46,496 nucleotides of DNA from Desulfosporosinus sp. HMP52 (lineage in GTDB: Bacteria; Bacillota; Desulfitobacteriia; Desulfitobacteriales; Desulfitobacteriaceae), in the NCBI RefSeq assembly GCF_000765145.1, contig NZ_JMGA01000034.1, positions 1 through 46,496 on the forward strand, in the 5' to 3' direction. The position numbers and the translations under genes are program-made. Shown here piece after piece: positions 7,826-16,997 of the stretch (positions are counted from its first letter, which is position 1; every line of letters starts with the position of its first letter). The notes beneath the pieces were generated by a model. It ran no database searches and had not been told where the DNA came from. It saw only the letters and a list, made by a program, of their open reading frames with translations.

Positions 7826-7909
7826 TTTAGTTGATATCATTCCTTTAGAGCAAAATAAATAAAGGGTGTGATATTAATTGTCTAGATTTATATGTAGGAG
7901 TGATACATC

Positions 7910-8596
7910 GTGAATATCCTTGTTTGTGACGATGATAAAGAAATATCGGATGCTATTAAAATTTATTTGGAAAATGAAGGATATAAAATATTTAAAGCTT
8001 CTAATGGCCTAGAAGCGTTGGAAGTCATAGAGGAAATTGAAGTACATCTGGTAATTATGGATATTATGATGCCCCGAATGGATGGCTTAAGAGCAACAAT
8101 GAAGATCAGAGAGGATAAGAATATTCCCGTGATAATGCTCTCAGCAAAATCTGAGGATACTGACAAGATAATTGGGTTAAATATGGGAGCCGATGATTAT
8201 ATCACTAAGCCATTTAACCCTTTAGAATTGATTGCCAGGGTGAAGTCACAGCTTAGACGATACACAACTCTAGGGAGTCTGGAGACCAAAACTAATGTCT
8301 ATAAAACAGGTGGACTTGTAATAGATGATGAGTTGAAGACTGTAACAGTTGATGGTGACGAAGTGAAATTAACTCCCGTTCAGTACAAAATGCTAAAGCT
8401 GTTGACTGCTAATGCTGGAAGAGTGTTTTCAATTGATGAAATATATGAAAAGGTATGGAAAGAAACGGCTTTTTGTCCGGAAAATACTGTGGCAGTTCAT
8501 ATCAGAAAAATTAGAGAAAAGATTGAAATAAATCCTAAAGAACCTAAATACTTAAAGGTGGTGTGGGGCATTGGATATAAAGTGGAGAAACTATAG
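7910..8596 (+). CDS. OmpR/PhoB-family response regulator
   Basis: This 228-residue protein has a receiver domain (residues 1-118) with the acidic pocket D7-D8-D9, phosphoacceptor Asp51 (VIMDIMMPRMDG) and the conserved Lys in TKPF near 101, followed by a winged-helix DNA-binding domain (about 130-226; VKLTPVQYKMLKLL, then VAVHIRKIREKIE and the GIGYKVE end). It starts with GTG and TAGGAGTG lies about 9 nt upstream. Its 3' end overlaps the sensor kinase gene by 26 nt, a clear two-component pair. Four phased repeats upstream suggest it controls its own operon. No target transporter lies next to the pair, so the stimulus is unknown. Confidence 0.93.
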   Translation: MNILVCDDDKEISDAIKIYLENEGYKIFKASNGLEALEVIEEIEVHLVIMDIMMPRMDGLRATMKIREDKNIPVIMLSAKSEDTDKIIGLNMGADDYITKPFNPLELIARVKSQLRRYTTLGSLETKTNVYKTGGLVIDDELKTVTVDGDEVKLTPVQYKMLKLLTANAGRVFSIDEIYEKVWKETAFCPENTVAVHIRKIREKIEINPKEPKYLKVVWGIGYKVEKL

Positions 8597-10643
8597 TCAT
8601 TCAATGGTAGCTAAGGCTGTGGCTTTTATAATCGTGATCCTCTGTTTGACTAGTTCTCTAACAATATTTGCAAATATTGTAGTTTTGCATAATGAAGATT
8701 TTGATATTGTTTTTGAAGAAAGTTATTATCAGGGTAAGGATTACTTGAGCAACTGCTCAGGAGTCATTGAAAATATCAAGAAGGTGCAAAAATATAAGAG
8801 CAAAGAGAACATTATAAATGGTGGAACTTTGACTGAAAATGTCATAGCAGAGCAAGAAGATAGATTATTTTGGGAGTTTCAATATAACTCAAAAAGCTAT
8901 AATCCTAATTTAACGTCTGAGGAGAATCGTAAGACATTCAGGGAAGTTTATGCTGATGAACTATTGCAAGCGAAGAATAGTCAAATCAAGCAGGATCTCA
9001 ATGACTTTAATATGGCCCTGCAAAGATTAACAGGATACCAAGGCCTTGTTTATTATGCGAAGAATGGTGAAACCGAATTCTCTAACAGCACAGATAAAAA
9101 CAAAGAATCCTTCAAAGCTTTTCCAGCCTATATGATATTTGAGGGCTATGAAAATGAAGTATTTCCTCAAGAAGTTAACCAAAATACTCGGTATTACTGG
9201 CTTTCATCAAGTACGAATAATATAGAACAACAAGATGCTATTTATATCGCTTTTACTCAGGATTATTTGAATCCCAGAATTGTCGAATGGAAAGACAATA
9301 AGCTGTTGATAACAAATAGTCTCTATCAAATCGCTGCTTTGCTCATAGTTATGCTGATGGCCTTAATATATCTAATACTTGTAATAGGAAGGAAACCCTA
9401 TGACGAACAGGTACATCTGAATTCCTTTAGCAGAATCTTTAATGATATTAACTTAGCTATGTGCATTTTGCTGGTCGCTATATGGGCAATTGTCATCTCT
9501 GAATCAGAACAGTTTAAAAGCCTTAACCTGATATTTCTAATAACTTTATTTACTGCAAGCTTAGGTTTATTATTGTTTCTTTCTTTAGTAACCCATTTTA
9601 AAAACCGGACGCTTATCAAGAACACCCTAATCTATAAAATATTTCATAAACTATTTACCTTCTTCAGAGATATCTATAATAGTGGAAGTGCAGGTGTAAA
9701 GGTTGTCTTAATTGTTATAGGTTATCCGATAATCGTAGCCATAACATTTTTTATGTTTCCGATAACTCTTGGGGCAGCAGCCTGGATAGCGCATAAGAAA
9801 GTTAAGGAATTTAACGCTATAAAAGAAGGCGTGAAAAGGGTAAAAGACGGAGATCTCCACTTCAGCATAAACGCTAACGGAAATGGAGAGTTTGCTAAGC
9901 TTGCGGCAGATATTAACAGTATCGCCGACGGGCTATCTAAAGCGGTTGAAAACGAGATCAAAAGTGAACGGTTAAAAACAGAATTAATCACTAATGTCTC
10001 CCATGACATTCGAACCCCCTTAACTTCAATCATTACCTATGTTGACTTATTAAAACACGAAAAGGATCAATCAAAGGTAGATAATTATTTAGAAATAATC
10101 GATCAGAAGTCACAAAGGTTAAAAGTACTAACAGAGGATTTGTTTGAAGCGGCTAAAGCATCAAGTGGGAATATTCAGGTCAACTTCGAAGAAATTGATC
10201 TCATGTCTTTAATAACCCAAGGGTTAGGCGAACTTGATGACAAAATCCAAGAGAGTAAGTTAGAATTCAAAATCAGTCATCCAAAGGAAAGACTGGTCGT
10301 TAAAGCCGATGGGAAGTTATTGTGGCGAGCTATTGAAAATTTGTTATCAAATATATTTAAATACGCCCTGCAAGGGTCAAGAGTCTATATTGACGTTACC
10401 AATGTCGGAACAGTAGCAACCCTAACTATTAAAAATATATCGGCCTATGAACTAAATATCTCTTCTGACGAGCTTATGGAGCGATTTAAAAGAGGGGATG
10501 AATCTAGGAGCAGTCAAGGCAGCGGGTTGGGATTATCTATTGCTAAGAGTTTACTGGAAATTCAAAGAGGTGGTTTTAATATTGAGATAGATGGGGATTT
10601 ATTTAAAGCAATAATTCAAATGCCTCTTGTACAGAGGAATTAA
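8571..10643 (+). CDS. Multi-pass membrane sensor histidine kinase
   Basis: This 690-residue kinase has an N-terminal membrane helix (about 12-36), an extracytoplasmic domain of about 200 residues (to about 245), then a block of helices at roughly 248-270, 293-313, 318-342 and 372-400, a HAMP-like linker, and a HisKA/HATPase core. The phosphorylated His is near residue 478 (VSHDIRTPLTS), the N box is AIENLLSNIFKYA and the G box is GSGLGLSIAKSLLE. The start is TTG within the regulator gene, with a purine-rich GGTGG site upstream; the next in-frame ATG is codon 12 and lacks a well-placed site. It is translationally coupled to the response regulator. The large outer domain is not one I recognise, so the signal is unknown. 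Confidence 0.9.
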   Translation: MDIKWRNYSHSMVAKAVAFIIVILCLTSSLTIFANIVVLHNEDFDIVFEESYYQGKDYLSNCSGVIENIKKVQKYKSKENIINGGTLTENVIAEQEDRLFWEFQYNSKSYNPNLTSEENRKTFREVYADELLQAKNSQIKQDLNDFNMALQRLTGYQGLVYYAKNGETEFSNSTDKNKESFKAFPAYMIFEGYENEVFPQEVNQNTRYYWLSSSTNNIEQQDAIYIAFTQDYLNPRIVEWKDNKLLITNSLYQIAALLIVMLMALIYLILVIGRKPYDEQVHLNSFSRIFNDINLAMCILLVAIWAIVISESEQFKSLNLIFLITLFTASLGLLLFLSLVTHFKNRTLIKNTLIYKIFHKLFTFFRDIYNSGSAGVKVVLIVIGYPIIVAITFFMFPITLGAAAWIAHKKVKEFNAIKEGVKRVKDGDLHFSINANGNGEFAKLAADINSIADGLSKAVENEIKSERLKTELITNVSHDIRTPLTSIITYVDLLKHEKDQSKVDNYLEIIDQKSQRLKVLTEDLFEAAKASSGNIQVNFEEIDLMSLITQGLGELDDKIQESKLEFKISHPKERLVVKADGKLLWRAIENLLSNIFKYALQGSRVYIDVTNVGTVATLTIKNISAYELNISSDELMERFKRGDESRSSQGSGLGLSIAKSLLEIQRGGFNIEIDGDLFKAIIQMPLVQRN

Positions 10644-10670
10644 ATTATTAAAATCGACAATATAAAAGTT

Positions 10671-10700
10671 GAGGGCAGCAAACTGAAGTTTGCTGCCCTC
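10671..10700. terminator. Hairpin between the kinase and merR genes
   Basis: A 13-bp perfect stem (10671-10683 with 10688-10700, loop TGAA) lies between convergent genes. It lacks a long T run on either side but its place suggests a two-way terminator. Confidence 0.7.
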
Positions 10701-10780
10701 TATTCAATAAAGTTAGATGCAATATTTATAAAAAATCTTATTTAGCTAAAAGGAATCTAATAATATAATCAAAGAGAGGA

Positions 10781-11155
10781 TTACCTAGGAACGGGTATAT
10801 TACAGCCAGTGTCATACATTTTAAGTTTAAAATCGATAAGTTTGAGGTTTTCTCTTAAATCAGCCATGTGCTTGAGAACCTCTTTGCGGTGATCGAGAAA
10901 CAATTGCCGACGAATTTCTAAAGTCTCATCACCTTGCAGACACCACTCGATATATTGCTTAATTTGTTTTATAGGCATACCAGTATTTTTCAAACAGCAA
11001 ATGAGCTTTAACCACTCTAGGTCACTATCAGAAAACTCTCTGATTCCAGATTTGCTGCGATCAACAAAAGGAAGCAAACCCTCTTTGTCATAATAACGTA
11101 TTGTATGTGCAGTTAGGTCGAATTTCTCAGCGACTTGACTGATCGTGTAACTCAT
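10781..11155 (-). CDS. MerR-family transcriptional regulator
   Basis: This 124-residue protein starts with the MerR winged helix (SQVAEKFDLTAHTIRYYDKEG, residues 5-25, the first half of it being the classical helix-turn-helix), continues with the second wing region (IREFSDSDLEWLKLI) and ends in a dimerising coiled coil (about 80-118). The effector domain is minimal: one Cys near the C terminus (C118) and no metal-binding CxxC cluster, so it looks like the AdhR/NmlR-size class rather than a metal sensor. GAGGAG lies 6-7 nt before the ATG. It is divergent from an MFS transporter, and a MerR-type dyad lies between them, so it probably controls both genes. Confidence 0.92.
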   Translation of the reverse strand: MSYTISQVAEKFDLTAHTIRYYDKEGLLPFVDRSKSGIREFSDSDLEWLKLICCLKNTGMPIKQIKQYIEWCLQGDETLEIRRQLFLDHRKEVLKHMADLRENLKLIDFKLKMYDTGCNIPVPR

Positions 11156-11165
11156 AGTAATTCTC

Positions 11166-11203
11166 CTCTAAGGTCTCTAATTCAACTTAGAGCAAACTCC
11201 AAG
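11166..11203. promoter_or_regulatory. MerR-type operator in the merR/MFS intergenic region
   Basis: CTTAGAG at 11186-11192 and CTCCAAG at 11197-11203 form an 18-bp dyad with a 4-bp centre (6 of 7 positions symmetric), the form seen for AdhR-like MerR proteins. A further half site, CTCTAAG at 11166-11172, pairs with CTTAGAG as a perfect 7-bp inverted repeat with a 13-bp spacer and overlaps the merR ribosome binding site. On the minus strand TTGGAG inside the dyad and TAGAGA 17 bp on could be the merR promoter, which would fit autoregulation. Confidence 0.55.
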
Positions 11204-11318
11204 CATTTTTTTAGTATAGACTACTTAATCTTGAATTACAATCAGTTTAGTAATACAGTGATAGAAGCCGAGTATAGAATTAAAAATAAAATGCTTTATG
11301 AAGGGATTAGGGGATTAA

Positions 11319-12512
11319 TTGAAAAATATCGATGATGGAAAAAGTAATTTCGAATTAAGTAATTCTTTAGTGTTAGTAATGGCTATAGCCAGTGGTATCA
11401 CTGTGGCTAATTTATACTATAGTCAGCCTTTACTTGTAGAAATTGCCGAAAGCTTTCAGGTAACTCAGGTTAGTGTTGGTTTTGTGGCTATGCTTACTCA
11501 GATCGGATATGCCCTAGGGATGCTTAGTATTTTGCCTTTAGCAGATATTAAGGAAAAAAGGTTTCTGATTGTTTCCATGCTGCTGTGTTCTGCTTGTGCA
11601 TTGTTAGCTATGTTTTTTTCTTTTAATATAACGGTAATTTCAATTGCATCCTTTGCAGTAGGCTTTACATCTGTAGTTCCTCAGCTGATTGTTCCCTTTG
11701 CTGCACAATTAGCTAATCCGCAAGAGAGAGGAAAGATCATTGGATCTGTCATGAGCGGTTTATTTATAGGTATATTGGTATCCCGTACCTTCAGTGGTCT
11801 TGTGGGAGAATATTGGGGATGGCGAATTGTCTACTTAATTGCAGCTGCCTTAATGATTGTTCTGGCCATTTTCTTAAGCAGAATGCTGCCTTTATGTCCT
11901 CCAACTTCGAGTATGAAATATAAGGAATTGTTTAAATCTATGGTGAGTTTGACCAAAGGTCTTCCGGTATTAAGGGAGGCATCTTTGAATGGAGCCCTGA
12001 TGTTTGCCTCCTTCAGTGCCTTTTGGACATCTTTGGTTTTCTTGCTCGAGAGTTCACACTATAATATGGGAGCTGATGCTGCCGGTCTCTTTGGATTAGT
12101 CGGTGTGACAGGCGCTATGGCTGCCCCGATCGTTGGCAGGATAGCAGATAAACGAAGCCCGAAATTTACTGTGGTAATCGGCATGATCTCAGTAACAATG
12201 GCTTATATTTGTTTTATTACTTTAGGGTTTAAATTATGGGGATTAATTATTGGAGTGGTATTTCTTGATTTAGGAGTTCAGTCTTGTCAGATTTCCAATC
12301 AGGCTAGAGTGCATTCTCTTAACGATGAAGCACGTAACAGACTAAATACAGTTTACATGGTCTCATACTTTAGCGGAGGTGCCCTGGGATCCTATCTGGG
12401 ATCATACAGCTATGCCCATTTTGGGTGGTATGGAGTTTGCAGTTTAGGACTACTAACTCAACTAATAGCCTTTATAGCTCTCAAGACCTATAAAGCAAAG
12501 CCACATATCTAA
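11319..12512 (+). CDS. MFS transporter (12-TM drug or sugar efflux type)
   Basis: This 397-residue protein has about 12 hydrophobic helices and begins its membrane part with SGITVANLYYSQPLLVEIA, the signature of the YnfM/NepI-like MFS branch (drug:H+ antiporter-1 size class). The MFS loop motifs are weak variants: LADIKEKR after helix 2 and GRIADKRSPK after helix 8. Start is TTG at 11319 with AGGGATTAGGGG just upstream; no in-frame ATG is better. It is divergent from a MerR-family gene and probably under its control, which suggests export of a toxic compound, but the substrate is not readable. Confidence 0.88.
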   Translation: MKNIDDGKSNFELSNSLVLVMAIASGITVANLYYSQPLLVEIAESFQVTQVSVGFVAMLTQIGYALGMLSILPLADIKEKRFLIVSMLLCSACALLAMFFSFNITVISIASFAVGFTSVVPQLIVPFAAQLANPQERGKIIGSVMSGLFIGILVSRTFSGLVGEYWGWRIVYLIAAALMIVLAIFLSRMLPLCPPTSSMKYKELFKSMVSLTKGLPVLREASLNGALMFASFSAFWTSLVFLLESSHYNMGADAAGLFGLVGVTGAMAAPIVGRIADKRSPKFTVVIGMISVTMAYICFITLGFKLWGLIIGVVFLDLGVQSCQISNQARVHSLNDEARNRLNTVYMVSYFSGGALGSYLGSYSYAHFGWYGVCSLGLLTQLIAFIALKTYKAKPHI

Positions 12513-12593
12513 ATACATACTTAGTTGGTTCGCTAATCTTTCAAAGTGTTTTGTTTTAGCTAATAAACAGAAATCCCCAATGGTGATAAGGAT

Positions 12594-12623
12594 AGGCTCA
12601 GCGGAAAGTGTACCGTTGAGCCT
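12594..12623. terminator. Hairpin between convergent MFS and DUF362 genes
   Basis: An 11-bp stem with one G-T pair (12594-12604 with 12613-12623, 8-nt loop) lies between two convergent genes. It has no strong T run; two-way termination is inferred from its place. Confidence 0.65.
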
Positions 12624-12650
12624 TCTACCGGTTTTATAGGAAGTTTTTAT

Positions 12651-13760
12651 TTAAATTGTAATTAACTCGTAGTCTTTACTGCCTAGCCCCATTTCGACGG
12701 CATAGTCAATTGCCACTTTCCAGTCGGTGGTTGGGCTGACAGCGGTAAAATGATCATGATGCCCTTGGGAATGTTTTTCTAATATACTGCCGGCCATAAC
12801 GGGCTGAGAGTTTACAGCATCTGCACAAGCAGCATCGAGGGCTACCGGGTCAAAGGAAGCAAACATACCTACATTTGGAACAATCGGGATATCGTTCTCA
12901 GAATGACAGTCGCAGAAAGGGGATACATCAATTACTAAACTGATGTGGAAGTGGGGACGCCCCTTCAGTACAGCCCAGGTGTATTCAGCAATCTTTTTAT
13001 TCAATATTTCATTGGACTCTCCCCAATCAGCTTGAACAGCATCCGTTGGACATACGCCAATACAGCGTCCGCAGCCGACACAATTTAGATGATTTATGTT
13101 AGCTTTGTGTTCTGTCACGGTTATGGCATTATGGGCGCAGATTTTTGTACATACACCACAGCCGATGCATTTCTTCTGAAAAACTTGGGGTTTGCCGCTG
13201 CTGTGCATTTCCATTTTGCCGGCGCGGGAACCGCAGCCCATCCCAATATTTTTTAAGGCACCGCCAAAACCGGTTAGTTCATGTCCCTTGAAATGGTTTA
13301 GAGAAATGAATACATCGGCATCCATAATAGCTTGCCCAATCTTTGCTTCTTTCACATAGTTGCCGCCTTCAACGGGAATTAATGCCTCGTCGGTACCTTT
13401 CAAGCCATCGGCAATCAGTACATGACAACCTGTAGAAAAAGGAGAAAAGCCATTGAGGTAAGCTGAATCCAGATGGTCAAGAGCATTTTTTCTGCCACCG
13501 ACATATAAGGTATTACAATCGGTGAGAAAGGGTTTTCCGCCTAGTTCCTTCACAATATCCACGACAGTCTTGGCGAAATTTGGTCTTAGATAAGATAAGT
13601 TTCCCGGTTCTCCAAAATGAATTTTAATTGCGGCGTATTTTTTCTCAAAATCAATTTGATTCATTCCTGCAGTTTTGATCAACCGGCTTAACTTCTGCTG
13701 CAAATTTTCTTTCATGGTCACGTGCATATCCGTAAAATACACCTTTGATTTTTCCAACAT
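12651..13760 (-). CDS. DUF362 protein with two 4Fe-4S clusters
   Basis: This 369-residue protein has a DUF362 domain (about residues 5-190 and 260-365; AIKIHFGEPGNLSYLRP, LNHFKGHELTGFGGALKNIG) with a bacterial ferredoxin insert carrying CIGCGVCTKIC and CVGCGRCIGVC at about 198-240, enough for two [4Fe-4S] clusters. The family is common in anaerobes; its reaction is unknown and it is usually annotated as an iron-sulfur protein possibly linked to electron transfer. GGAGGTT (13764-13770, complement) lies 3-4 nt before the ATG at 13760, so an in-frame ATG 17 codons upstream (13811) is rejected. The gene stands alone. The intergenic region upstream is long (430 bp). Confidence 0.9.
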   Translation of the reverse strand: MLEKSKVYFTDMHVTMKENLQQKLSRLIKTAGMNQIDFEKKYAAIKIHFGEPGNLSYLRPNFAKTVVDIVKELGGKPFLTDCNTLYVGGRKNALDHLDSAYLNGFSPFSTGCHVLIADGLKGTDEALIPVEGGNYVKEAKIGQAIMDADVFISLNHFKGHELTGFGGALKNIGMGCGSRAGKMEMHSSGKPQVFQKKCIGCGVCTKICAHNAITVTEHKANINHLNCVGCGRCIGVCPTDAVQADWGESNEILNKKIAEYTWAVLKGRPHFHISLVIDVSPFCDCHSENDIPIVPNVGMFASFDPVALDAACADAVNSQPVMAGSILEKHSQGHHDHFTAVSPTTDWKVAIDYAVEMGLGSKDYELITI

Positions 13761-14190
13761 AATAACCTCCAAGAAATTTGATTCGTTAAGTGTACCTAAA
13801 GGATTAATCATTGAATTAGATTAATGGGATAATCATATGTCACCCTTATTTTAGCATAAACCCTTGAGCATACTTTAAGTCAAGTGAAAATTTCTTGAAA
13901 TAAACCTAAACATTATACCCTTCAACGATATCATTCTTAGAGTTTATGAGTGACTCTCTTATTTGAGAGAATAAACATTAGAATTTGTAAAATTATTTAG
14001 TAAGAGCAAGAGATCTCGCGTTGAAGGTGAGGGACGACTTTTGCTCTTTTCTCCACGTATCAATCCAAAATATAACAATTACCGACAGATTTACCGAAGG
14101 AGATTGAACGATAAATGTTGAATCACTACACTAAAGTAAAGAAGTAGGCAGTATTGGATTTGTCCATTCTTTCAGGAAGGAATCAGAGCG
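13761..14190. other. 430-bp intergenic region with two RNA-like hairpins
   Basis: This region lies between the divergent DUF362 and hybrid-kinase genes. A first structure at 13942-13976 pairs GTTTAT with ATAAAC and encloses a CTCTC/GAGAG stem. A second at 14002-14048 pairs AAGAGCAA with TTGCTCTT, encloses an inner CTCGC/GTGAG stem (GU pair allowed) and is followed by a TTTTCTCC tail that resembles a terminator. A 10-codon open frame at 14115-14147 has AAGGAG 13 nt upstream. I recognise no Rfam family here; a small RNA or leader is possible. Confidence 0.4.
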
Positions 14191-16965
14191 ATGAAACTTA
14201 AATCAAAGCTATCTCTGGGTTTTGCTTCGGTATTATTAATAGTTGCTGTTTTTTTTGGGATATCTATTTACTCTATTGCCCAAGTAAATAAGAGTATTGA
14301 GAAAAACCAACAAGATAGATATCAGAAAATTAAGTATTGCAAGACTATTGAGCAAGAGCTGAACAATATCAGTAGGTACTTAAGAGACCTGGCTTTTCTC
14401 GATGTCGATTATAATTATTATCAAAAGATCGAATCAATTCATACTTCGAGGAAAGAGATCGAAATTGCCCTGAATTTGCTGGAGGACACAGCCATCCGTG
14501 ACGAGACCGAAAATCTGCTTCGCCAGATAGAAACCGAGAATCTTGTTTACATTGAGCTGCAGGAAAAAATCATAGCATTGGCCACTTCCGGTCAGAAAGA
14601 GAAGTTTGAGCAGGCTATCAATGATGGAGCCTTTGAGAGGGGGCAAATTTTCAAGTACGTTGAAGAGTTAGATAGACTTGAAGATAAATCCATGAATGAA
14701 TTATTGCAATCATCCTCAGGTGTCTATAACTATGCCTTAATATTCTTTTTTATATCACTACTACTTACAATACTAGTCGGAACAGGAATAACTGTCTGGA
14801 TTACACGAAAGGTTACTAGAGACATACGCTATATCACTGACATTATGAATCGCTTTCCTTCGATACGTGATCATGTCAATTTACCACGAATTGATATTCG
14901 TTCAAATGACGAGGTTGGCGAAATTGCAGCGTCCTTTAATGAAATGGCTGGTTTTTTAGAAGAACATGCTAAGCAGGAAAAAGAATTTATCTCTAAAATA
15001 CAGGATCGTGATTGGCTGAAAACAGAAGTCCTAGAAATTACGACTTTATGTCAAGGGCTTCAGGATATGAAAACATTGGCCAATCTCATCATTACAAAGG
15101 TTACTCCCATGATCGAAGCAAGTTATGGAGTTTTTTATGTCCTGGAACGGCAAGGAGATAAGGAGTTCTTAAAGAAACAGGCGGTTTATGCAGAAAGTTC
15201 CCATGACCCTGCAAGAGAGATAATTCCTACTGGTGAAGGATTAGTGGGACAGAGTGCACTAGAAAATCGAACAATCATTCTGGACAAGGTACCAGAAGAT
15301 TATATAAAGATTTCCTCCGGATTGGGGGAAACTTTACCCCAAGTGATTATCATACTTCCGCTAACGTTTAAGGAGCAGGTTCTGGCTGTCATAGAGTTGG
15401 CCTCGCATCAGTCGTATACAGCTATACAGTTAGAATTGCTGGAATTTATTTCAAAATACATCGGAACGGCTATAAACCGTGTTCAAAGTCGGATGGAGAT
15501 TGAAAGACTGCTGGAGGAATCACAGGTTTTGACGGAAGAACTCCAGTCCCAATCTGAAGAACTTCAATTGCAACAGGAGGAACTAAAAACCTTTAATGAG
15601 AACCTGGAGGAACAGTATAATGAGTCCGAAAAGAGAGCGACAGAATTAGAGGCATTAAAGGAAGCCTTTCAAGAAAAAGCTCGGCAGCTTGAAGAAAGCT
15701 CAAACTATAAGTCGGAGTTTTTATCCAATATCTCACATGAGCTAAGAACACCATTGAATAGTTTGCTTATTCTTTCACAAATCCTGATTGATAATAAGGA
15801 AGGAAACTTGACTTTAAATCAGATTGAATACGCTGAAACTATCTTTTCTTCCGGCAATGAACTCTTGGTCTTAATTAATGATATTTTAGATCTTTCGAAA
15901 ATAGAGTCCGGGAAAATAACCCTTCATCCTGAAGTGATTAAATTAGCCGATATACTGGACTATGTTAGACAGTATTTTCTTCCAATGGCTAGTCAAAAGA
16001 ACTTAGAGTTTACTATAGAGATGGATAAGAACCTGCCAATGACTATCTGTATTGATGAACATAAGCTATTGCAGATTCTCAAGAATTTATTATCTAATGC
16101 CTTTAAATTTACGGATAAGGGAAGGGTCTCCTTACGAGTCAGTAATGCAGCAGAACATGTAGCTATGGATAATGGAATGAGTAAAGAGGTAGAGTGGGTA
16201 TTGGCATTTTCCGTTATAGACACTGGTATTGGTATGCCAAAGAGCAAGTATGAGATTGTCTTTGAGGCCTTTCAACAGGCTAATGGGTCAACTGCCAGGA
16301 AGTACGGAGGTACGGGCCTGGGGCTTACGATTAGCCGGAAGCTTGCCGGATTATTAGGGGGATTTATAGATATAGACAGTGTTGAAGGTCAAGGAAGTAC
16401 ATTTACTCTCTATTTGCCGGGCCACCCTGCTCAAAAAGAGGCTTTTATTAAACACTTCTCTGAAGTGGCGGCTACAAGGTGTACCGATTCTGATGATTCT
16501 TCTGCTCCCGGAGTTAATAGGGGTGAAGATAATTCTGATAGTATCTATCAGGCCGATGATGCTGAACAAACTGAGAATAGAAATGTGCGCTTACAAGGTA
16601 AGAAAATTCTAGTAGTAGATGATGACATGAGAAATGTCTTTGCACTCACCACGGCACTTGAAAATCATAAGATCAAGGCAGTATTTGCCGAGAATGGTAG
16701 AGAGGCTATCGAAGTTTTATATGAGAATCCGGATACAGACCTAGTACTAATGGACATTATGATGCCGGAAATGGATGGATATGAAGCTATCCAACGTATT
16801 CGGCAAATACCTGAATATGAGAACTTACCGATTATTGCTCTGACGGCTAAGGCTATGAAAAATGACCGTGAAAAGTGTATTGATGCGGGGGCCTCAGATT
16901 ATATTAGCAAGCCGGTGAATCTGGAGCAGTTATTTACTTTAATAAAGATCTGGTTATATAGATAG
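14191..16965 (+). CDS. Hybrid sensor histidine kinase (4HB sensor-HAMP-GAF-HisKA-HATPase-REC)
   Basis: This 924-residue protein begins like a chemoreceptor: membrane helix (about 7-30), a helical extracytoplasmic bundle, second membrane helix (about 180-205), HAMP (about 205-260), then a GAF domain (about 275-430), a long Gln/Glu-rich coiled coil (about 432-510), HisKA with His near 516 (ISHELRTPLNSLL), HATPase (LLSNAFKFTDKG, GGTGLGLTISRKL) and a C-terminal receiver with Asp near 855 (LVLMDIMMPEMDG). AGGAAGGAA precedes the ATG. It heads a three-gene run with cheR and a REC-PAS kinase (gaps 32 and 60 nt), so the three probably act in one pathway. The signal is unknown. Confidence 0.93.
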   Translation: MKLKSKLSLGFASVLLIVAVFFGISIYSIAQVNKSIEKNQQDRYQKIKYCKTIEQELNNISRYLRDLAFLDVDYNYYQKIESIHTSRKEIEIALNLLEDTAIRDETENLLRQIETENLVYIELQEKIIALATSGQKEKFEQAINDGAFERGQIFKYVEELDRLEDKSMNELLQSSSGVYNYALIFFFISLLLTILVGTGITVWITRKVTRDIRYITDIMNRFPSIRDHVNLPRIDIRSNDEVGEIAASFNEMAGFLEEHAKQEKEFISKIQDRDWLKTEVLEITTLCQGLQDMKTLANLIITKVTPMIEASYGVFYVLERQGDKEFLKKQAVYAESSHDPAREIIPTGEGLVGQSALENRTIILDKVPEDYIKISSGLGETLPQVIIILPLTFKEQVLAVIELASHQSYTAIQLELLEFISKYIGTAINRVQSRMEIERLLEESQVLTEELQSQSEELQLQQEELKTFNENLEEQYNESEKRATELEALKEAFQEKARQLEESSNYKSEFLSNISHELRTPLNSLLILSQILIDNKEGNLTLNQIEYAETIFSSGNELLVLINDILDLSKIESGKITLHPEVIKLADILDYVRQYFLPMASQKNLEFTIEMDKNLPMTICIDEHKLLQILKNLLSNAFKFTDKGRVSLRVSNAAEHVAMDNGMSKEVEWVLAFSVIDTGIGMPKSKYEIVFEAFQQANGSTARKYGGTGLGLTISRKLAGLLGGFIDIDSVEGQGSTFTLYLPGHPAQKEAFIKHFSEVAATRCTDSDDSSAPGVNRGEDNSDSIYQADDAEQTENRNVRLQGKKILVVDDDMRNVFALTTALENHKIKAVFAENGREAIEVLYENPDTDLVLMDIMMPEMDGYEAIQRIRQIPEYENLPIIALTAKAMKNDREKCIDAGASDYISKPVNLEQLFTLIKIWLYR

Positions 16966-16997
16966 GGCGGGGTAAAGAGGGGGCAAAGCCTGAGAAT

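Noticed and set aside
8571-8604. Start of the sensor kinase at the ATG of codon 12 (8604)
   Set aside because: No ribosome binding site at proper distance; the TTG at 8571 has a GGTGG-rich stretch before it and the residues it adds are normal for such kinases.
9722-10033. 103-codon open frame on the minus strand inside the sensor kinase gene
   Set aside because: It lies opposite the HAMP/HisKA region, has no ribosome binding site and is a shadow of the kinase coding sequence.
14115-14147. 10-codon open frame before the hybrid kinase as a leader peptide
   Set aside because: Spacing to AAGGAG is long, there is no attenuator after it and such short frames are common by chance.
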